Shown: positions 44,991-56,929 of the stretch, in pieces | How positions within the stretch are numbered: the first letter of the stretch is position 1 | How the letters are laid out: every line of letters begins with the position of its first letter | Source of the DNA: Primulina eburnea | Lineage: Eukaryota > Streptophyta > Magnoliopsida > Lamiales > Gesneriaceae | Length of the DNA: 64,000 nt | NCBI RefSeq assembly: GCF_022965805.1 | Contig: NC_133110.1 | Span: 35,216,317 to 35,280,316, forward strand | Direction of reading: 5' to 3' | Made by a program: the position numbers and the translations under genes | The notes under the pieces: model-generated | Told to the model about the DNA's origin: nothing | The model's input: the letters and a program-made list of their open reading frames with translations, nothing else | The model's database searches: none

Positions 44991-46147
44991 TGTTAGGATC
45001 GGGAAAGAGTTTAGAGGGGGGTGAATGAACTCATTTCAAATTTTATTGGTTTTGAATTTTTGCTATCAACCGTTTTTAGGCTGATTGAAAAATATTTTCT
45101 CAAACGGTTGAAAACTTGAACTACATGCTTGTGCGGAAAACAGTTCAGAGTTTTCAATGACCAATAAAATTAGTGACACCCTTAACAACAATAAGTGACT
45201 GAGAAATATTTAAGCATGCAAGAAATAGATGACAACGGATTTTATGGATGTTCGAAGATTGAATACTCCTACGTCACCCCTTCTTACTTTGTTAGGAAGG
45301 ATTCCACTAAAAGACTTTGACTTTACAAAATGTTTGTAATAGCCCGATCCAACCAGGACTTATCACACTGCCTGTATTGGAACTCTTAGTGATCACTTTA
45401 TACTTCTGGATATTAAGAACCCTTAGTTCTCCAGACACCACAAATTTTAATCAAATAACCACCAGGTTACTGATATGAAACAGTAGTTTGTTTGAGTAGC
45501 ACGAAAAGATCCTTGGATGATCAAGTATGTTTCTGTTGAACTGCGTGCAGAAAGAGCGAAGATGAATATTGAATATGATTGCGCTCTCAGATTTCTTTTG
45601 AAGGCAAGCTCAATAATCTTTGTATATGCTTGTGTAGTTTATCTTACATCCCTCTCTGTTGATATAGCCGAATGACTTAACGGTCGGAAAGGACAGTTAA
45701 CGTAAACCTGATCTTTTGAATCAGATGAGTCCGCTTTCATCTTTATGAGCAATAAATGTTCGCATTTAATCTTCCTTTTGCTCATCATAAATCTAAAGCT
45801 CTTTCCTTGAGGATTTCCTCTTAAGCAACTGTTCTTTTAGCATCAGAATACGAAGTCTATCTCTGAGCTTCCTTTATGGGATAGAGAGTTAAATGCATAT
45901 CATTCTTAGGATTGATGTGTAATAGTTGACTTCAAGGAGTTTTGAATGCATTTAACCGGTCAGAGAATGTCTTTAAGCAATTAGTGATTCTCTTAAAAGA
46001 ATCTGTTCACTTTTGCCGTAATCTGAAGAATCAACGGTTGAGAAACCTGTAGGTTTTTGCCGATTGAGCTTATTAGGATTCCAGCCACGTTTGATTTTGA
46101 TTTGTCATACACCAAAATTCTTGAAACGCTAGTTTCATTTCTTAACA
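44991..46147 (-). repeat. E3 5' LTR
   Basis: 1,157 bp, TGTTAGGATC...TTCTTAACA on +. It matches 34564-35716 with scattered substitutions and small indels and is followed by ATATT. Confidence 0.93.
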
Positions 46148-46152
46148 ATATT
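46148..46152. repeat. TSD ATATT of E3, right copy
   Basis: ATATT directly after the outer end of the E3 5' LTR; partner at 34559-34563. Confidence 0.92.
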
Positions 46153-47145
46153 CATCTCATTTGATGTATTTTTTGTAAAACAAAAAACAAAACAAATTCC
46201 AAATAAGCATGAAAATTTTAAAGTACTTAGTTTTACTCGAAATTTACCTAATTAGAGTTGGAAAATACTTGCTTTTGTAAATGAGATAATCAAGATATGT
46301 ATTAAAATACTAGATATTCGAAAAGACAACGTAAATCCTCCAAGTGTTAATATTTCCATGGAATATGCATTTGGATGAGAAGTGCCTAAGTTGAGTTTGC
46401 AAATACTTGATTTGGTACAGGAGATACTCATAATATGTAATAGAATACTGGATATTTGAATATCTAACATAAGCTCACCAAGTGTTGGCTTTCCATGGAA
46501 AATTCGTTTGGATGACCATATTTATCTCATTTAATATATTTTTTCTTTTAAAAAAACAATTCTCAAATAAGCACGAAAATTTTAAGTACTTAGTTTTACT
46601 TCAGAAGTACATAATTTCATATTGCAAATACTTGATTTGGTACATGAGATACTCATAATATTTAATAGAATACTGGATATTCGAATATGCAACGTAAGTT
46701 CACCAAGTGTTGGTTTTTCTCTGGAAGATACATTTGGATGACATATTCATCTCATTTAATATTTTTTTGTAAAAAAAAAAACACAAATTCCCAAATAAGC
46801 ATGAATATTTAAAAGTACTTAATTTTACTTGAGATGTACCTAATTTCATTTTGCAAATACTTGATTTGGTACACGAGATACTCATAATATGTAATAGACT
46901 ATTGGATATTCGAATATATAACGTAAGTTCACCAAGTATTGGTCTTTCCATGGAAGATGCATTTGGATTACATATTCATCTTATTTAATATTTTTTTGAT
47001 AAAAAAAATACTCAAATAAGAATGAAAATTTTAAAGTACTTAGTTTTACTTGAGAAGTACCTAATCTGAGTTTCCAAATACTTGATTTCGTAAATGAGAT
47101 ACTCACAATATGCATTAAAATACTGGATAATCGAATAGGAAATCT
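46153..47145 (-). repeat. AT-rich tandem repeat R1, - orientation
   Basis: Units of about 224 bp with landmark gagatactcataatatg near 46421, 46644, 46878 and 47097 (first unit shortened), each followed by caccaagtgttggt...catggaa...tttggatgacatattcatctc. The same unit occurs inverted at 62346-63415. No convincing coding potential. Confidence 0.75.
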
Positions 47146-47649
47146 TTACTTATTCATGTCATTTAAATAAATAAACATAGTTCATTATTCATCATGGACT
47201 AATTGGAAGATTCATTATGAACATAGTTCGTAAATAAGCTTGAAGTTTGCACTTTAAGCATATCTATCAATTCTTGGATTATAATGATTTATAAAATACT
47301 CATCAATATTAATTTACAATACTTTTTGATATTCATTGAATGACTTATTTGACAATTATATTTATTTGACATAATACTTATTGGTAATTATCTATTATAC
47401 TTATTAGTATTTTTCTTTATACTTATTAGTATTAATTTATAATATCACTAAAATTCGTTCACAATATTCATTAAATGGCAAGGCAATACTTCATTTGATA
47501 TCATCCTCATTAGTATTCATTCATAATATTTATTAGTAATCATTCATTATATGTATCAATATTCTTTCATTATATTTATTATCAAATTTGAGTTTTTAAA
47601 TGATAAAATCAATTATAAATGGAATCTAATTATGTAACACTTGTAAAGA
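47146..47649. other. AT-rich spacer left of E2
   Basis: About 500 bp of very A/T-rich DNA with many tattagtat-type words and no frame. The last five bases (AAAGA, 47645-47649) are the left TSD of E2, repeated at 62007-62011. Confidence 0.5.
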
Positions 47650-48464
47650 TGTTAGACATGAATTTTATTATGGCGATGATAAACTAAAACCAGCAGACCA
47701 GAACAGTTGACTAATTTATCAAGAGCTACTGGTCTGATAAAACTAAACCAGTAGAAAGGACAGTAATACAAAACCAGTAGAGGACGTTTCCTAACGTTGC
47801 TACCTTAAATGTTACCGTTAAAAAGTTCCTAGTACTAGTATTAATTGTAGCATTAATTACTATACGGAGTCATCTAATGCATTTTACCCAAATAAGTATG
47901 AAACAAGACTGATTGTTTTATAGCTTTTCTGCAGGAACTTCTTTTGGTAATAAAGCTGATTGTATCAGTTATCTGAAGACATCCTCTGATTGTGAACGTT
48001 GAACTCAGTCGTTTATATATACTTGGATCAAATCCTGTTACGACAGCTCGCTTCGCATAATATTATCTTTCAAGGAACAAAGCTATTCTTATCTTTTCAG
48101 ACTTATCTCGAAATTCCTTGAGTACTTAAAAGTTCAACACAAAGAAAAGTAGCACACGCTGCATAGCAAATATCTGATCTTTCGAAGATCATCTTGTGCT
48201 ACTGATTCTTACACTCGTCACAATCTTTACATCATTTATACTTTATCAAGAAGAGTCTGTAATCTGAAAAGAGTCTTTTCAGAACTTTGTGTTTCGCATT
48301 CTTGTGAGTTGAGAAACTTAGAGTTTCAGTAGGCCAAAGTGTAAGTCCTTCTGAAGTGGGTGTGTACAAGAGTTGTACTGTAATATCCAAAGTCTTTTAG
48401 TTATACCTTCTGGAAACAGAAGAAGGGGAGACGTAGAAGAGTTTATCTTCGAACTTCCATAAAC
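47650..48464 (+). repeat. E2 5' LTR, 3'-truncated
   Basis: Starts TGTTAGACATG and matches 60998-61811 with about 17 differences. After cataaac the match stops and the gag leader tacaacaaATGG follows. It carries ACCAGTAG/CTACTGGT words in U3 and a TATATATA box (48014-48021). Confidence 0.92.
48014..48021 (+). promoter_or_regulatory. TATA box of the E2 LTR
   Basis: TATATATA (cgttTATATATActtgg); in the 3' LTR the same place reads tatatatatttgg. Probable genomic-RNA promoter element, by position. Confidence 0.5.
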
Positions 48465-48472
48465 TACAACAA

Positions 48473-50494
48473 ATGGCACACTTCAGCAAGATCCCTATGT
48501 TCTCTAAGGAAGACTTCGATGACTGGAAGATCAGAATGCAAGCCCATCTTGCAGCACAAGATGATGACATGTGGTATGTCATCACAGATGGTCCACTGAA
48601 AATATTAAAGCCTAATACAGCTATTGCTGTTACTGAGGGTGCACCACAGATGGTTGAAAAATCAAGAAGTGAATGGACCAGTGAAGATAAGAAGAAGGCC
48701 AACCTTGATAATGTGGCGAAGGATATATTGTATAAAACTCTCGACAAGAACACTTTTAGCAAAATCAAAATGTGTTCTACTGCAAAGGATATTTGGGAGA
48801 AGCTCATTCAGATATGTGAAGGAAATGAGCAAACGAAAGAAAACAAACTGTCTGTAGCAATGCAGAAGTTCGAAAATCTAAAAATGAGAGCTGGTGAAAC
48901 TCTAAACGAGTTTGATGAAAGATTCAGTAGCCTGGTCAATGAGCTAACTGCTCTGGGTAAAGAGCATAGCAACAGAGAGATACCCCTCAAGGTGATGAGA
49001 GCCTTACCCAGAGAATGGGATGTTAAAACAATGGCTATGAGAGTGTCCAAAGACTTGAACAAATTGGAACTGCACGATTTATTTGCAGATCTGAAAGCTT
49101 ACGAGTTCGAATTAGAAGTAAGAAGTGGAGAAGAGCCTTCAAGCCTACCTACCAAGGCTCTTGCTGCTACTGCTACTGCTTTTACTACTACTGCCACTAC
49201 CTCTTCTACTGCTGCTGCAGTTGCACCTCAGGCATTACCTGCTGTGATCATTGACAATACATTGGAGAAGACTGCTGAACAAATCAGTAGTGATGCTATG
49301 TCCTTATTTGTAAAGAAATTCTCCAGGTTCATGAAGAAGAACCATCGAACCTATCAGGGTCCCAATCGCAACTTCAAGAAAGATTCACCATCTGGTAATA
49401 TGGGATGCTTTAACTGTGGAAATTTAGGTCACTTCATTGCTGATTGTCCTAAACCAAAGAAGGGTGATCAAAAGAGAAAGGATCACAAGAGAAATGACAA
49501 AAAGACCAGAAGAGATCGAAAAGCAATGATTGCCGAAGAAAGCAAATCCAAATGGGCAGACTCTAGTTCTGAGTCATCTGACTCAGAAAGTCATTCCAGT
49601 GATAGTGATGCAGAAGAGGTCAAATGTCTCATGGCAGACAATGACTCAACCTCGACATTTGAAGAGGTATTTGATTTTGACTCAAATGAATTTACACGAA
49701 ATGATTTGATTGATGCACTACATGACATGGTAAAAGAGTATTCCAGACTTTCTCAATCATTTGAAGAAGTTAAGATCGAAAATCAGAACTTAAAAAATCA
49801 GAACAGTAAGTTAACTTGCTTGCAAGTAGACAGCTGTAATGATTTACAAGTTAAGATGAGTAAATTAATAACTGAGAATGAAAGAGCCAAAGCAGATTAC
49901 CAGAAGGTGCTTTCTGAAAACCAGAAGTTGTCGCTACTGGTAAATGCTAGGAACAAGTCTTCTGTTTCATTGGAAAAGATGCAAGAATTACAAAAACAGT
50001 TAGGAGATAGGAGTGGTCTCGGTTTTTGTAATAATGAAGGCACTTCCGAAACGAATACAAAGCCAACACTGGATATGTGCAAAGGGAAATATATTAACTT
50101 TGTGAAATCCAGTATGGTACAGGAACCAGAGGTACCTACTGTTTCAGTTGAAAGGAATTTAAATCAGATGAACAGAAGAATGCACTATGGTCTGGGTTAC
50201 GTTAAACCTAAGGAAAAAGTTGACCAGAGTTCTAGATTCAGAAAAGAATTCAACTCTGGAAGAAAACATCCTACGAAGGTTAAAAACCACCAGTACTACA
50301 ACTCTAAACCTGTTCAGAAGAGATACAGACTGGAAAACAGAAACAGAAGGGAGGAACAACATTTTAATATGCATACTGTTAGAAATAACAGACCTTCTAT
50401 TGCACACACATCTTTGGATACCCGAAGTACAAGATCACCAAGAATTGTACAAATGTGGGTCCCCAAAGGACTGATAAGGCTTGGACCCAAATAG
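48473..50494 (+). CDS. gag: E2 gag polyprotein
   Basis: A 673-residue intact frame, ATG at 48473 (MAHFSKIPMFSKEDFDDW). The capsid region is close to E1 and E3 (DVAKDILYKTLD-type segment). An Ala/Thr-rich insert near residues 225-255 is longer than in E1. Zinc knuckle CFNCGNLGHFIADC begins near residue 312; then a basic stretch, a serine-acidic segment (SSESSDSESHSSDSD), a coiled coil, and the conserved KPVQKRYRLE and VPKGLIRLGPK ends. Role: particle assembly and RNA packaging. The gene is intact although the element has lost its PBS. Confidence 0.93.
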   Translation: MAHFSKIPMFSKEDFDDWKIRMQAHLAAQDDDMWYVITDGPLKILKPNTAIAVTEGAPQMVEKSRSEWTSEDKKKANLDNVAKDILYKTLDKNTFSKIKMCSTAKDIWEKLIQICEGNEQTKENKLSVAMQKFENLKMRAGETLNEFDERFSSLVNELTALGKEHSNREIPLKVMRALPREWDVKTMAMRVSKDLNKLELHDLFADLKAYEFELEVRSGEEPSSLPTKALAATATAFTTTATTSSTAAAVAPQALPAVIIDNTLEKTAEQISSDAMSLFVKKFSRFMKKNHRTYQGPNRNFKKDSPSGNMGCFNCGNLGHFIADCPKPKKGDQKRKDHKRNDKKTRRDRKAMIAEESKSKWADSSSESSDSESHSSDSDAEEVKCLMADNDSTSTFEEVFDFDSNEFTRNDLIDALHDMVKEYSRLSQSFEEVKIENQNLKNQNSKLTCLQVDSCNDLQVKMSKLITENERAKADYQKVLSENQKLSLLVNARNKSSVSLEKMQELQKQLGDRSGLGFCNNEGTSETNTKPTLDMCKGKYINFVKSSMVQEPEVPTVSVERNLNQMNRRMHYGLGYVKPKEKVDQSSRFRKEFNSGRKHPTKVKNHQYYNSKPVQKRYRLENRNRREEQHFNMHTVRNNRPSIAHTSLDTRSTRSPRIVQMWVPKGLIRLGPK

Positions 50495-50514
50495 ATTTGG
50501 GTACCAGATACTAA

Positions 50515-53500
50515 AATTTGTGTTTGCAAGAACAGAAGAAGAAAGCAGAAATCAGTAACTCTACATGGTATCTGGACAGTGGATGTTCCAGACACATGAC
50601 TGGACAGAAAAACCTACTTTCCGAGATAGTGAGTTATACTGGACCAAAGATAACTTTTGGAGACAACTCAAAAGGTAAAACCATGGGTAAGGGTAAGATT
50701 ATCCATGGTAACATAACTATCAATGATGTGTTATTAGTTGACAATCTTTGTTACAATCTAATCAGCATTAGTCAACTATGTGATAATGGTTATTCTGTAT
50801 CCTTTCAGAAGCATTCATGTATAGTTAGAGATTCTGCTGAAACTACTGTGTTAACCGGAAAAAGAGAAGGCAATACTTACAGAGTCTCTTGGAACTCAAA
50901 TCTTGTCAATACTCCTACATGCTTAGTTGCTTCTCTTAGCAATAAACACTGGCTATGGCACAAGAAATTGAATCATCTGAATTTCAAGTCAATCAGTTAT
51001 CTCAAGAAGCAGAATATAGTTGATGGATAACCTGATATTAATTTTGTTAAAAATCATGTTTGTTCTGCTTGTCAGCTTGGGAAACAGATAAGATCCAGTT
51101 TCAAGAACAAAGATAGCAAATCAACTTCAAGATGTCTGGAACTACTGCACATGGATCTTTTTGGTCATATCCCCATCATGAGCTTAGGGGGAATGAAATA
51201 TACTCTTGTTGTTATTGATGATTTTTCTAGATTCACTTGGGTAATATTTCTCGCAGGAAAAGATCAAACCAGTAGCCTCTTGATCAAGCTTCTGAAAAGG
51301 ATTCAAAATGAAAAATCTACTACCATCATTAAAATCAGAAGTGATCGGGGTACTGAGTTCACTAACAAGTATCTTGAGTTATATTTGAATGAACAGGGGA
51401 TTCATCATGAATATTCAGCTGCCAGAACACCTCAACAAAACGGAGTAGCTGAGAGGAGAAATAGAACTCTAAAAGAAGCTGCTAGAACAATGCTAACAGA
51501 TGCAGACATCTCTCAGCGCTTCTGGGCTGAAGCCATCAATACTGCTTGTTACACGCAAAACAGATCTATGGTCAACAAAAGGCACAATCAGACCCCCTAT
51601 GAAATATGGAAAGGGAAGAAGCCTAACGTATCTTATTTTCATGTGTTTGGTTGGAAATGCTTTGTGCTAAATAATGACAAAAATCATTTGACTGCATTTG
51701 ACTCAAAATCAGATGCTGGACTATTTCTTGGTTACTCTGCTGTAAGCAAAGCTTTTAGAATCTTCAACAATAGAACTCTTAATGTTGAAGAATCGATCCA
51801 TGTTGTCTTCGATGAAGACAGCAGTGCTCCTGAAATATCTAACATATCTGATTTAAGTAACAGGCTAGACAGGATTCACTTGGAAATTGACAGTGAAGAT
51901 GATGTAGAAGCAAACATCAAGGATCTTCAAAATCCAGAACCAGACATTCCATTAGTGGAACCAGAAGTACAGACTTTGGATCTACCAATACCAGCAGAAA
52001 ACACTCAGGAACCCACTACTGGTTCCATCGAGAACAATCTCAACATATCAAATCAGTAAGATATCCTTTTAAATCCTTTTATTTGGATAAAATCTCATCC
52101 TCCATCATTAGTTATTGGTAATCCAGCAGCGCCTTTGAGAACCAGAAGGCAAATGCTTAATGAATACATGCGTACTGCTTTTATATCTCAGGATGAACCA
52201 AAGAAAATTGAAGAAGCTCTTCTGGATCCTAGCTGGATTGAAGCCATGCAAGAAGAGCTGAATCAATTCAAACGAAATGAAGTTTGGTTTCTAGTACCTA
52301 GACCATCTCACCAAGCTGTCATTGGAACTCGGTGGGTATTTAGAAACAAACTCAATGAAGAAGGCACAGTGGTGAGAAATAAAGCAAGATTGGTTGCTCA
52401 AGGTTTCAGACAGGAAGAAGGAATAGACTTTGATGAGACCTACGCACCAGTAGCAAGGCTCGAAGCAATCAGAATATTCTTAGCCTTTCCTGCTTTCAAG
52501 AATTTCAAAGTATATCAAATGGATGTGAAAAGTGCTTTTCTGAATGGTCTCTTACAAGAAGAAGTTTACGTCGAACAACCTCCAGGTTTCATCGATCATT
52601 TTTCACCTCGTCATGTATTTAAATTACACAAAGCATTATATGGTCTAAAAGAGACACCTAGAGCATGGTATGACACTCTATCACAATTTCTTATTGATCA
52701 TGATTTTACCATTGGAGCAGTAGATAAAACTTTATTTACTTTAGTCAAGAATAAGCACATTCTTTTAGTACAGATCTATGTTGATGATATTATTTTTGGG
52801 TCAACTAACCCCAAATTATGTGCAAAGTTTGGAAAATTGATGCAGTATAAATTCGAAATGAGTATGATGGGAGAATTAACATTCTTCCTAGGATTACAGA
52901 TTAAGCAATCAGAGACTGGAATCTTTATAAATCAAGCCAAGTACACCAAGGAGCTTCTGAAAAAGTTTGGAATGGAAGCATGCTCTGCTGCTTCTACTCC
53001 AATGAGCTCATCTATTAAACTTGATAGAGATGAAAGTGGTATTCCAGTAGAGGTAACTCAGTATCGCGGTTTTATTTGTTCATTATTATATCTAACTGCC
53101 AGTAGACCAGATATCATGTTTGCTGTTTGTATTTGTGCTAGATTTCAATCTAACCCCAAACAATCTCATTATACTGCTGCTAAACGTATTTTGAAGTACT
53201 TTAAAGGAACTCAAAATGTCGGCTTATGGTATCCCAATAATTCATCGTTAAATATTATTGGATATTCAGATGCTGATTATGCAGGTTGCAAACTAGACCG
53301 AAAAAGCACTAGTGGTTTTTGTCAATTTCTTGGTGATAGGCTGATATCCTGGTTTAGCAAGAAGCAGACTTCCATAGCCACATCTATTGCAGAAGCATAA
53401 TATCTGGCTGCTGGAAGCTGCTGCTCTCAGATATTGTGGATTCAACAACAGTTAAGAGACTATGGGATTCAAGCCTCCGAATCACCTATATTCTGTGATA

Positions 53501-53721
53501 ATACCAGTGCAATTGCAATCACACAAAATCCAGTACTTCATTCCAGAACGAAGCACATTGACATCAGACATCACTTCATTAGAGATCATGTGCAGAAGAA
53601 GAACACTCGTCTGGAATACGTTTCTACTGATCAACAAACAGCAGATATCTTCACAAAACCCTTACCAGAAAATAAGTTTTCTTACTTTCGTAATTCTCTT
53701 GGTTTGATAGATTTAACTTGA
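50515..53721 (+). pseudogene. pol: E2 pol, interrupted by three stops
   Basis: One continuous frame without indels, in the -1 frame relative to gag, opening after a TAA at 50512. Domains: protease (STWYLDSGCSRHMTG near 50570), integrase zinc region (WHKKLNHLNF...CSAC) and DDE core (HMDLFG, SDRGTEF, GVAERRNR), RT with YVDD near 52780, RNase H ([19 protein letters not shown]), end TADIFTKPLPENKFSYFRNSLGLIDLT. In-frame stops: TAA at 51028 (integrase zinc region), TAA at 52057 (integrase-RT linker) and TAA at 53398, where the family has Glu in EAEYLAAG. Otherwise well preserved. Confidence 0.93.
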
Positions 53722-54064
53722 TTATCTTCTGTTATCTTTGTTAATTTTATTTTTACTCGCTTATTTATCGTATTGAACTAACAGTAAGATATTTGCAGAA
53801 AAGCAGAAGAAAAGTCAGATACGTAAACTGGAACTTTATTAGAAACCATTTCAGTACATTACACGATGCCAAAGTAAAAACAGTAGATCTTCAATGCTAT
53901 TTAACCAGTAGCATTTCATTTAGCTTTTGGCTTCAGTAATAGGAGTTCTCTGTAATTTTCTTGCAAAGTACTTCAACAGGAACAAGAGAATCCAGCAAGC
54001 TCAAGGCCTAGAAAGAATCTAGCAAGCTTGGGTCTTGTCAGCACTAATGTATTTTTTAGATGCC
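53722..54064. other. E2 spacer after pol, with poly(A) signal of the antisense unit
   Basis: No frame. On the - strand AATAAA lies at 53835-53840, about 225 bp beyond the stop of the antisense ORF, a reasonable 3' end for that transcript. Otherwise AT-rich. Confidence 0.4.
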
Positions 54065-54322
54065 TTACAGGGCATCATAGAGGATTTCAGCATCATCAAT
54101 CCACCACCACTCTCTTATTGCATTAGCATGCTTCTGGAAGAAATCGATGCTACATTTCAAACTCTATCGAAGCAACAGATTTGCTTGACTGTGGAAACTA
54201 CAACTCCAGAAGTGTGTTTCAAGGATCATTACGAAAATAATGATATCCTCAAACTTCTCTCTGAACAGTTTTGCTTCGACTCCTGAATCAAACTCTAACT
54301 CTTTTTTTACTTGAGTTTTCAT
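54065..54322 (-). pseudogene. E2 antisense accessory ORF, degenerate
   Basis: On the - strand, ATG at 54322 opens MKTQVKKELEFDSGVEAKLF..., with one in-frame TAG near 54185. The same frame then gives FFQKHANAIREWWWIDDAE, which resembles the C-terminal part of E1 ORF B (FCKTSSSALAVWMNMWIAS), and stops at 54065. At about 85 codons it is shorter than the E1 ORFs, and the MLxKE motif is not found, so homology rests on position, promoter layout and the C-terminal match. A + strand frame (54035-54286) overlaps and is likely chance. Confidence 0.45.
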
Positions 54323-54363
54323 TTTTGAAGTTTATCTGTTTAACTTCGTTCAAGATATGCAGG

Positions 54364-54371
54364 TATTTATA
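54364..54371 (-). promoter_or_regulatory. TATA box of the E2 antisense ORF
   Basis: The - strand reads CCCTCTATAAATACCTGC, 42 bp upstream of the ATG at 54322; same layout as in E1 and E3. Confidence 0.6.
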
Positions 54372-54932
54372 GAGGGAACAAAGACTCTTGCGAATCGCAA
54401 GTTGCGACTGTTCATTTTCAACGGCTCAGATTGAGAGATGGCCAAGAGTCACTTGTCGCAATTATGACCACTTATTAATTGCATTTACCGAGGGGGAACA
54501 GTTTTTTTTTTTGTCAGACTAAGAGTTTGACACCTTTTCAGAAAACAGAGAGAATGTTTGTCTTTTCGATAAAACTTCAAGTCTGCTGGTTTTTGTCAAA
54601 GTGCTTAAATATTTCAGCACCCTGAAACTTCCAGCAGACGTTATCATAAAATGACAAATCCTCTTCTGATTTTTTTTAGTAACCGTCTGGGCAGCCCGCC
54701 TTTTTCAAATTTTCAAAATCATTCGTATATCTGACAGTTTCTGCAAAACTTTTCAAACACTCAACCTTAAACATACTGACACGTGTCTTTATGTTTATTT
54801 GACGGCTGTATATCTATTTCAAATTTCACCTTTTCACCTTTACTGTTTCATATCTATCGTTATTCAGCTACTGATTTCTCTCTATCACCTCTAACTACTG
54901 CAAATTATATCTGTTTCTATCCTTATATAGAA
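54372..54932. promoter_or_regulatory. Divergent promoter region of E2
   Basis: 561 bp without a frame between the antisense ORF and the sense accessory ORF. It holds the shared block (54472-54501, ttaattgcatttaccgagg), 101 bp upstream of the antisense TATA box, and ACTGACACGTGTCT (54775-54788), identical in E1 and 145 bp from the sense ATG (141 bp in E1). CT-rich sequence precedes the sense ATG. Confidence 0.5.
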
Positions 54933-56929
54933 ATGGCTGGAGCATACACTTTTAACGCTTATCAAGTCAATTTTGCCTCTGTTCTCAACATCAAGGATGA
55001 GAATCTTGTTAAAATGTTTCAAGATATTGAAAAATCGGGACTCAGACAATTCCTGGAAGCACCAGCCGTTAATTACAAAAATGCTCTTCTGGATTTTTAC
55101 GCTAAAGCGACAGTACATGAAGGAAAGATTGTTCACTCTCAAGGAGATGCATCCATCTCTATTGATGCCGCACTTCTAGGAGCGACTTTCCTTCTTCCAC
55201 TCTCAGGTATTTCTGAACTATCTGATATTTCCAAAACAGATATGTCTATTGCGCTTAGCTCGTTCTCAGCCTCTGGAGAAGAGGTGTCTCCGTCTTGTCA
55301 CAAGAAACTACTCAAAATGGAATATCAAATTCTGGCCGATATTGTGGCAAAAGCTATTTTGATCAAAGCTGGCACCTTCGACAAGTTGACGAAGGAGAAG
55401 GTTCAAGTGATGATTGCCATCACTAAGGGAACCAAAGTGGACTGGAGTCATTTTCTCTTTAGAGTTATGAAGGATATGGTTGTGAGGAAAAGTTCTGGAT
55501 TCGCTGTTCAAATCAGCGCAATGCTCAAGGATGTTGGTTTCGCCTCAACCAGTGATCAGGATGCTGTTTCAGTAACCATGATTGATGCTGCGAACGTACT
55601 TGCTTTAAGGCCTAAGCCAACCGTGGCGGAGTTTGTGGCCTTGAAAAAGGAAATTGGAGAAACTGCATTTGAGGCTTCAAAACCTCAAAGGACAATTAAG
55701 AGGAAAAGAGTGATCATTTCGACTGACTCGGACAAAACAGCATCAGAAGAGTCTGCTGCTGCTGTTCAACCAGCAGTGCCGGCCCCAGCCAAGAAGAAAC
55801 CTCGCACCATTCTTAAAATCAAGAAGACAGCAGCACTGTCTGAGATTGAGAAAATTCCTATCAGACAGGTATTTCCAGAAGTGGTTTCTACTGTTCGACC
55901 CATTACATCTGCGACTGCACAAGCTACTACATCTATTCCAGCACCGTCTATTGCTTCTGTTTTCAAGCTATCTTCTGGAATAGTGATTCGAGAATCAACT
56001 AGTGGGTCCTCTGCTTTTCGACCTATCGTGCCTATTTCTTCATCTGATAAAGGCAAAGGGAAAATGGTCGAAGAACCACCAATTTTTGGACTCAAATCAA
56101 CTGTAACCACCGGCATTGATCTTCATATAGTAGAAATTGAAACCTCTGCAAATGATGATATGAATTTTTTTGATGAGTGGCACTCAGTTCGTCTTTTCCA
56201 TTCTTTTTCTTATTTTAAGACTAAAGGGAACTATGCCAAAATGATGATTGCAGAGAAGAAAATTTTTCAGCTTGCAAAAACGGAAAATGTTATCGAGGCC
56301 TTGCGAAGAAGGAATTTCATCCTCGAGCAGCTGAAATGTCAGAAGCTAGAATCAGTTTTGAAAGTTCTTGAATCAAATTTTGATCCTAGTGCTCATACTG
56401 CTGTTCAGGATCAAAATGTTATTGTGATTCTATCTGACAAGCTCAAACAGATGCGTGAGCAACTTCTTGCTCAAGAACAAAGCTTTGGCGAGTCTACTGT
56501 TTAACACATTGGCCTTGTCCCAAACTTTCAACAGAATCAGACAGTTGAAGAAAGGACCACAGCCTCCCCAAAGGCTTCTGCTCTCAGTACTCCTGCATCT
56601 CCGACAAGGCCCATTCAGTCTTCATCCCTACTATCTGTACATGAACTGGCTTCGGTCGAGGAAGTCATTGAATCGATTGTTCCTACAGTCTCTACTCCTC
56701 TGGAAGTCGCACCGGCTACTTCATTATCACCTTCTGCTCATCAGATCCTAGTTCAACATTTAGCAGAACCAGATGCCTCCTCTTTATTGACAAATTTATA
56801 GATGTTTTCTGCTGCTCATCAAGCAGAAATGCACATTCTTCTGGATCAGCCTTCTGCACCTTCTACTGAAGAACCATCAATCTCACAGGCTGTTATTGCA
56901 CCAACGGAAGAAATTTTGGCCTCTGACTT
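54933..56929 (+). pseudogene. E2 sense accessory ORF, first part
   Basis: ATG at 54933 (MAGAYTFNAYQVNFASVL) chosen by alignment to E1 and E3; the frame is open further upstream without homologous support. The first 523 codons are uninterrupted: N-terminal domain (MFQDIEKSGLRQFLEA), LADIVAKAILIKAG, a segment with EFVALKKEIGE, a basic patch (KPQRTIKRKRVII) and an S/T/A-rich stretch. In-frame stops are TAA at 56502 and TAG near 56799. G2 is inserted at 56930 and the frame resumes at 60069. No signal peptide or membrane segment is seen. It is the best-preserved N-terminal half of this family in the window. Confidence 0.75.
56925..56929. repeat. TSD GACTT of G2, left copy
   Basis: GACTT directly before TGTAGTAGCCC; partner at 60064-60068. 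Confidence 0.95.

Larger units (their letters stand above)
34564..46147 (-). mobile_element. Ty1/Copia SIRE-like element E3, complete ends, decayed genes
   Basis: 11,584 bp on the - strand with 1,153/1,157-bp LTRs, TSD ATATT, an initiator-Met PBS next to the right LTR, and a purine tract next to the left LTR. The gene order is that of E1: gag, pol, an antisense ORF (here on +), a divergent region and a sense accessory ORF. Pol and accessory genes carry many stops and frameshifts. LTR divergence by eye is about 3%, the oldest of the three Copia copies. It is inserted in the R1 tandem repeat. Confidence 0.93.

Noticed and set aside
46252..46951. ORFs in repeat R1 (sequences rich in ISSILLHIMSIS)
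   Set aside because: Frames follow the AT-rich tandem unit, are broken in most copies and have a composition expected from the repeat.
54035..54286. 83-codon + strand ORF in E2 after pol
   Set aside because: It lies opposite to the antisense accessory ORF and has no counterpart in E1 or E3; taken as a shadow.
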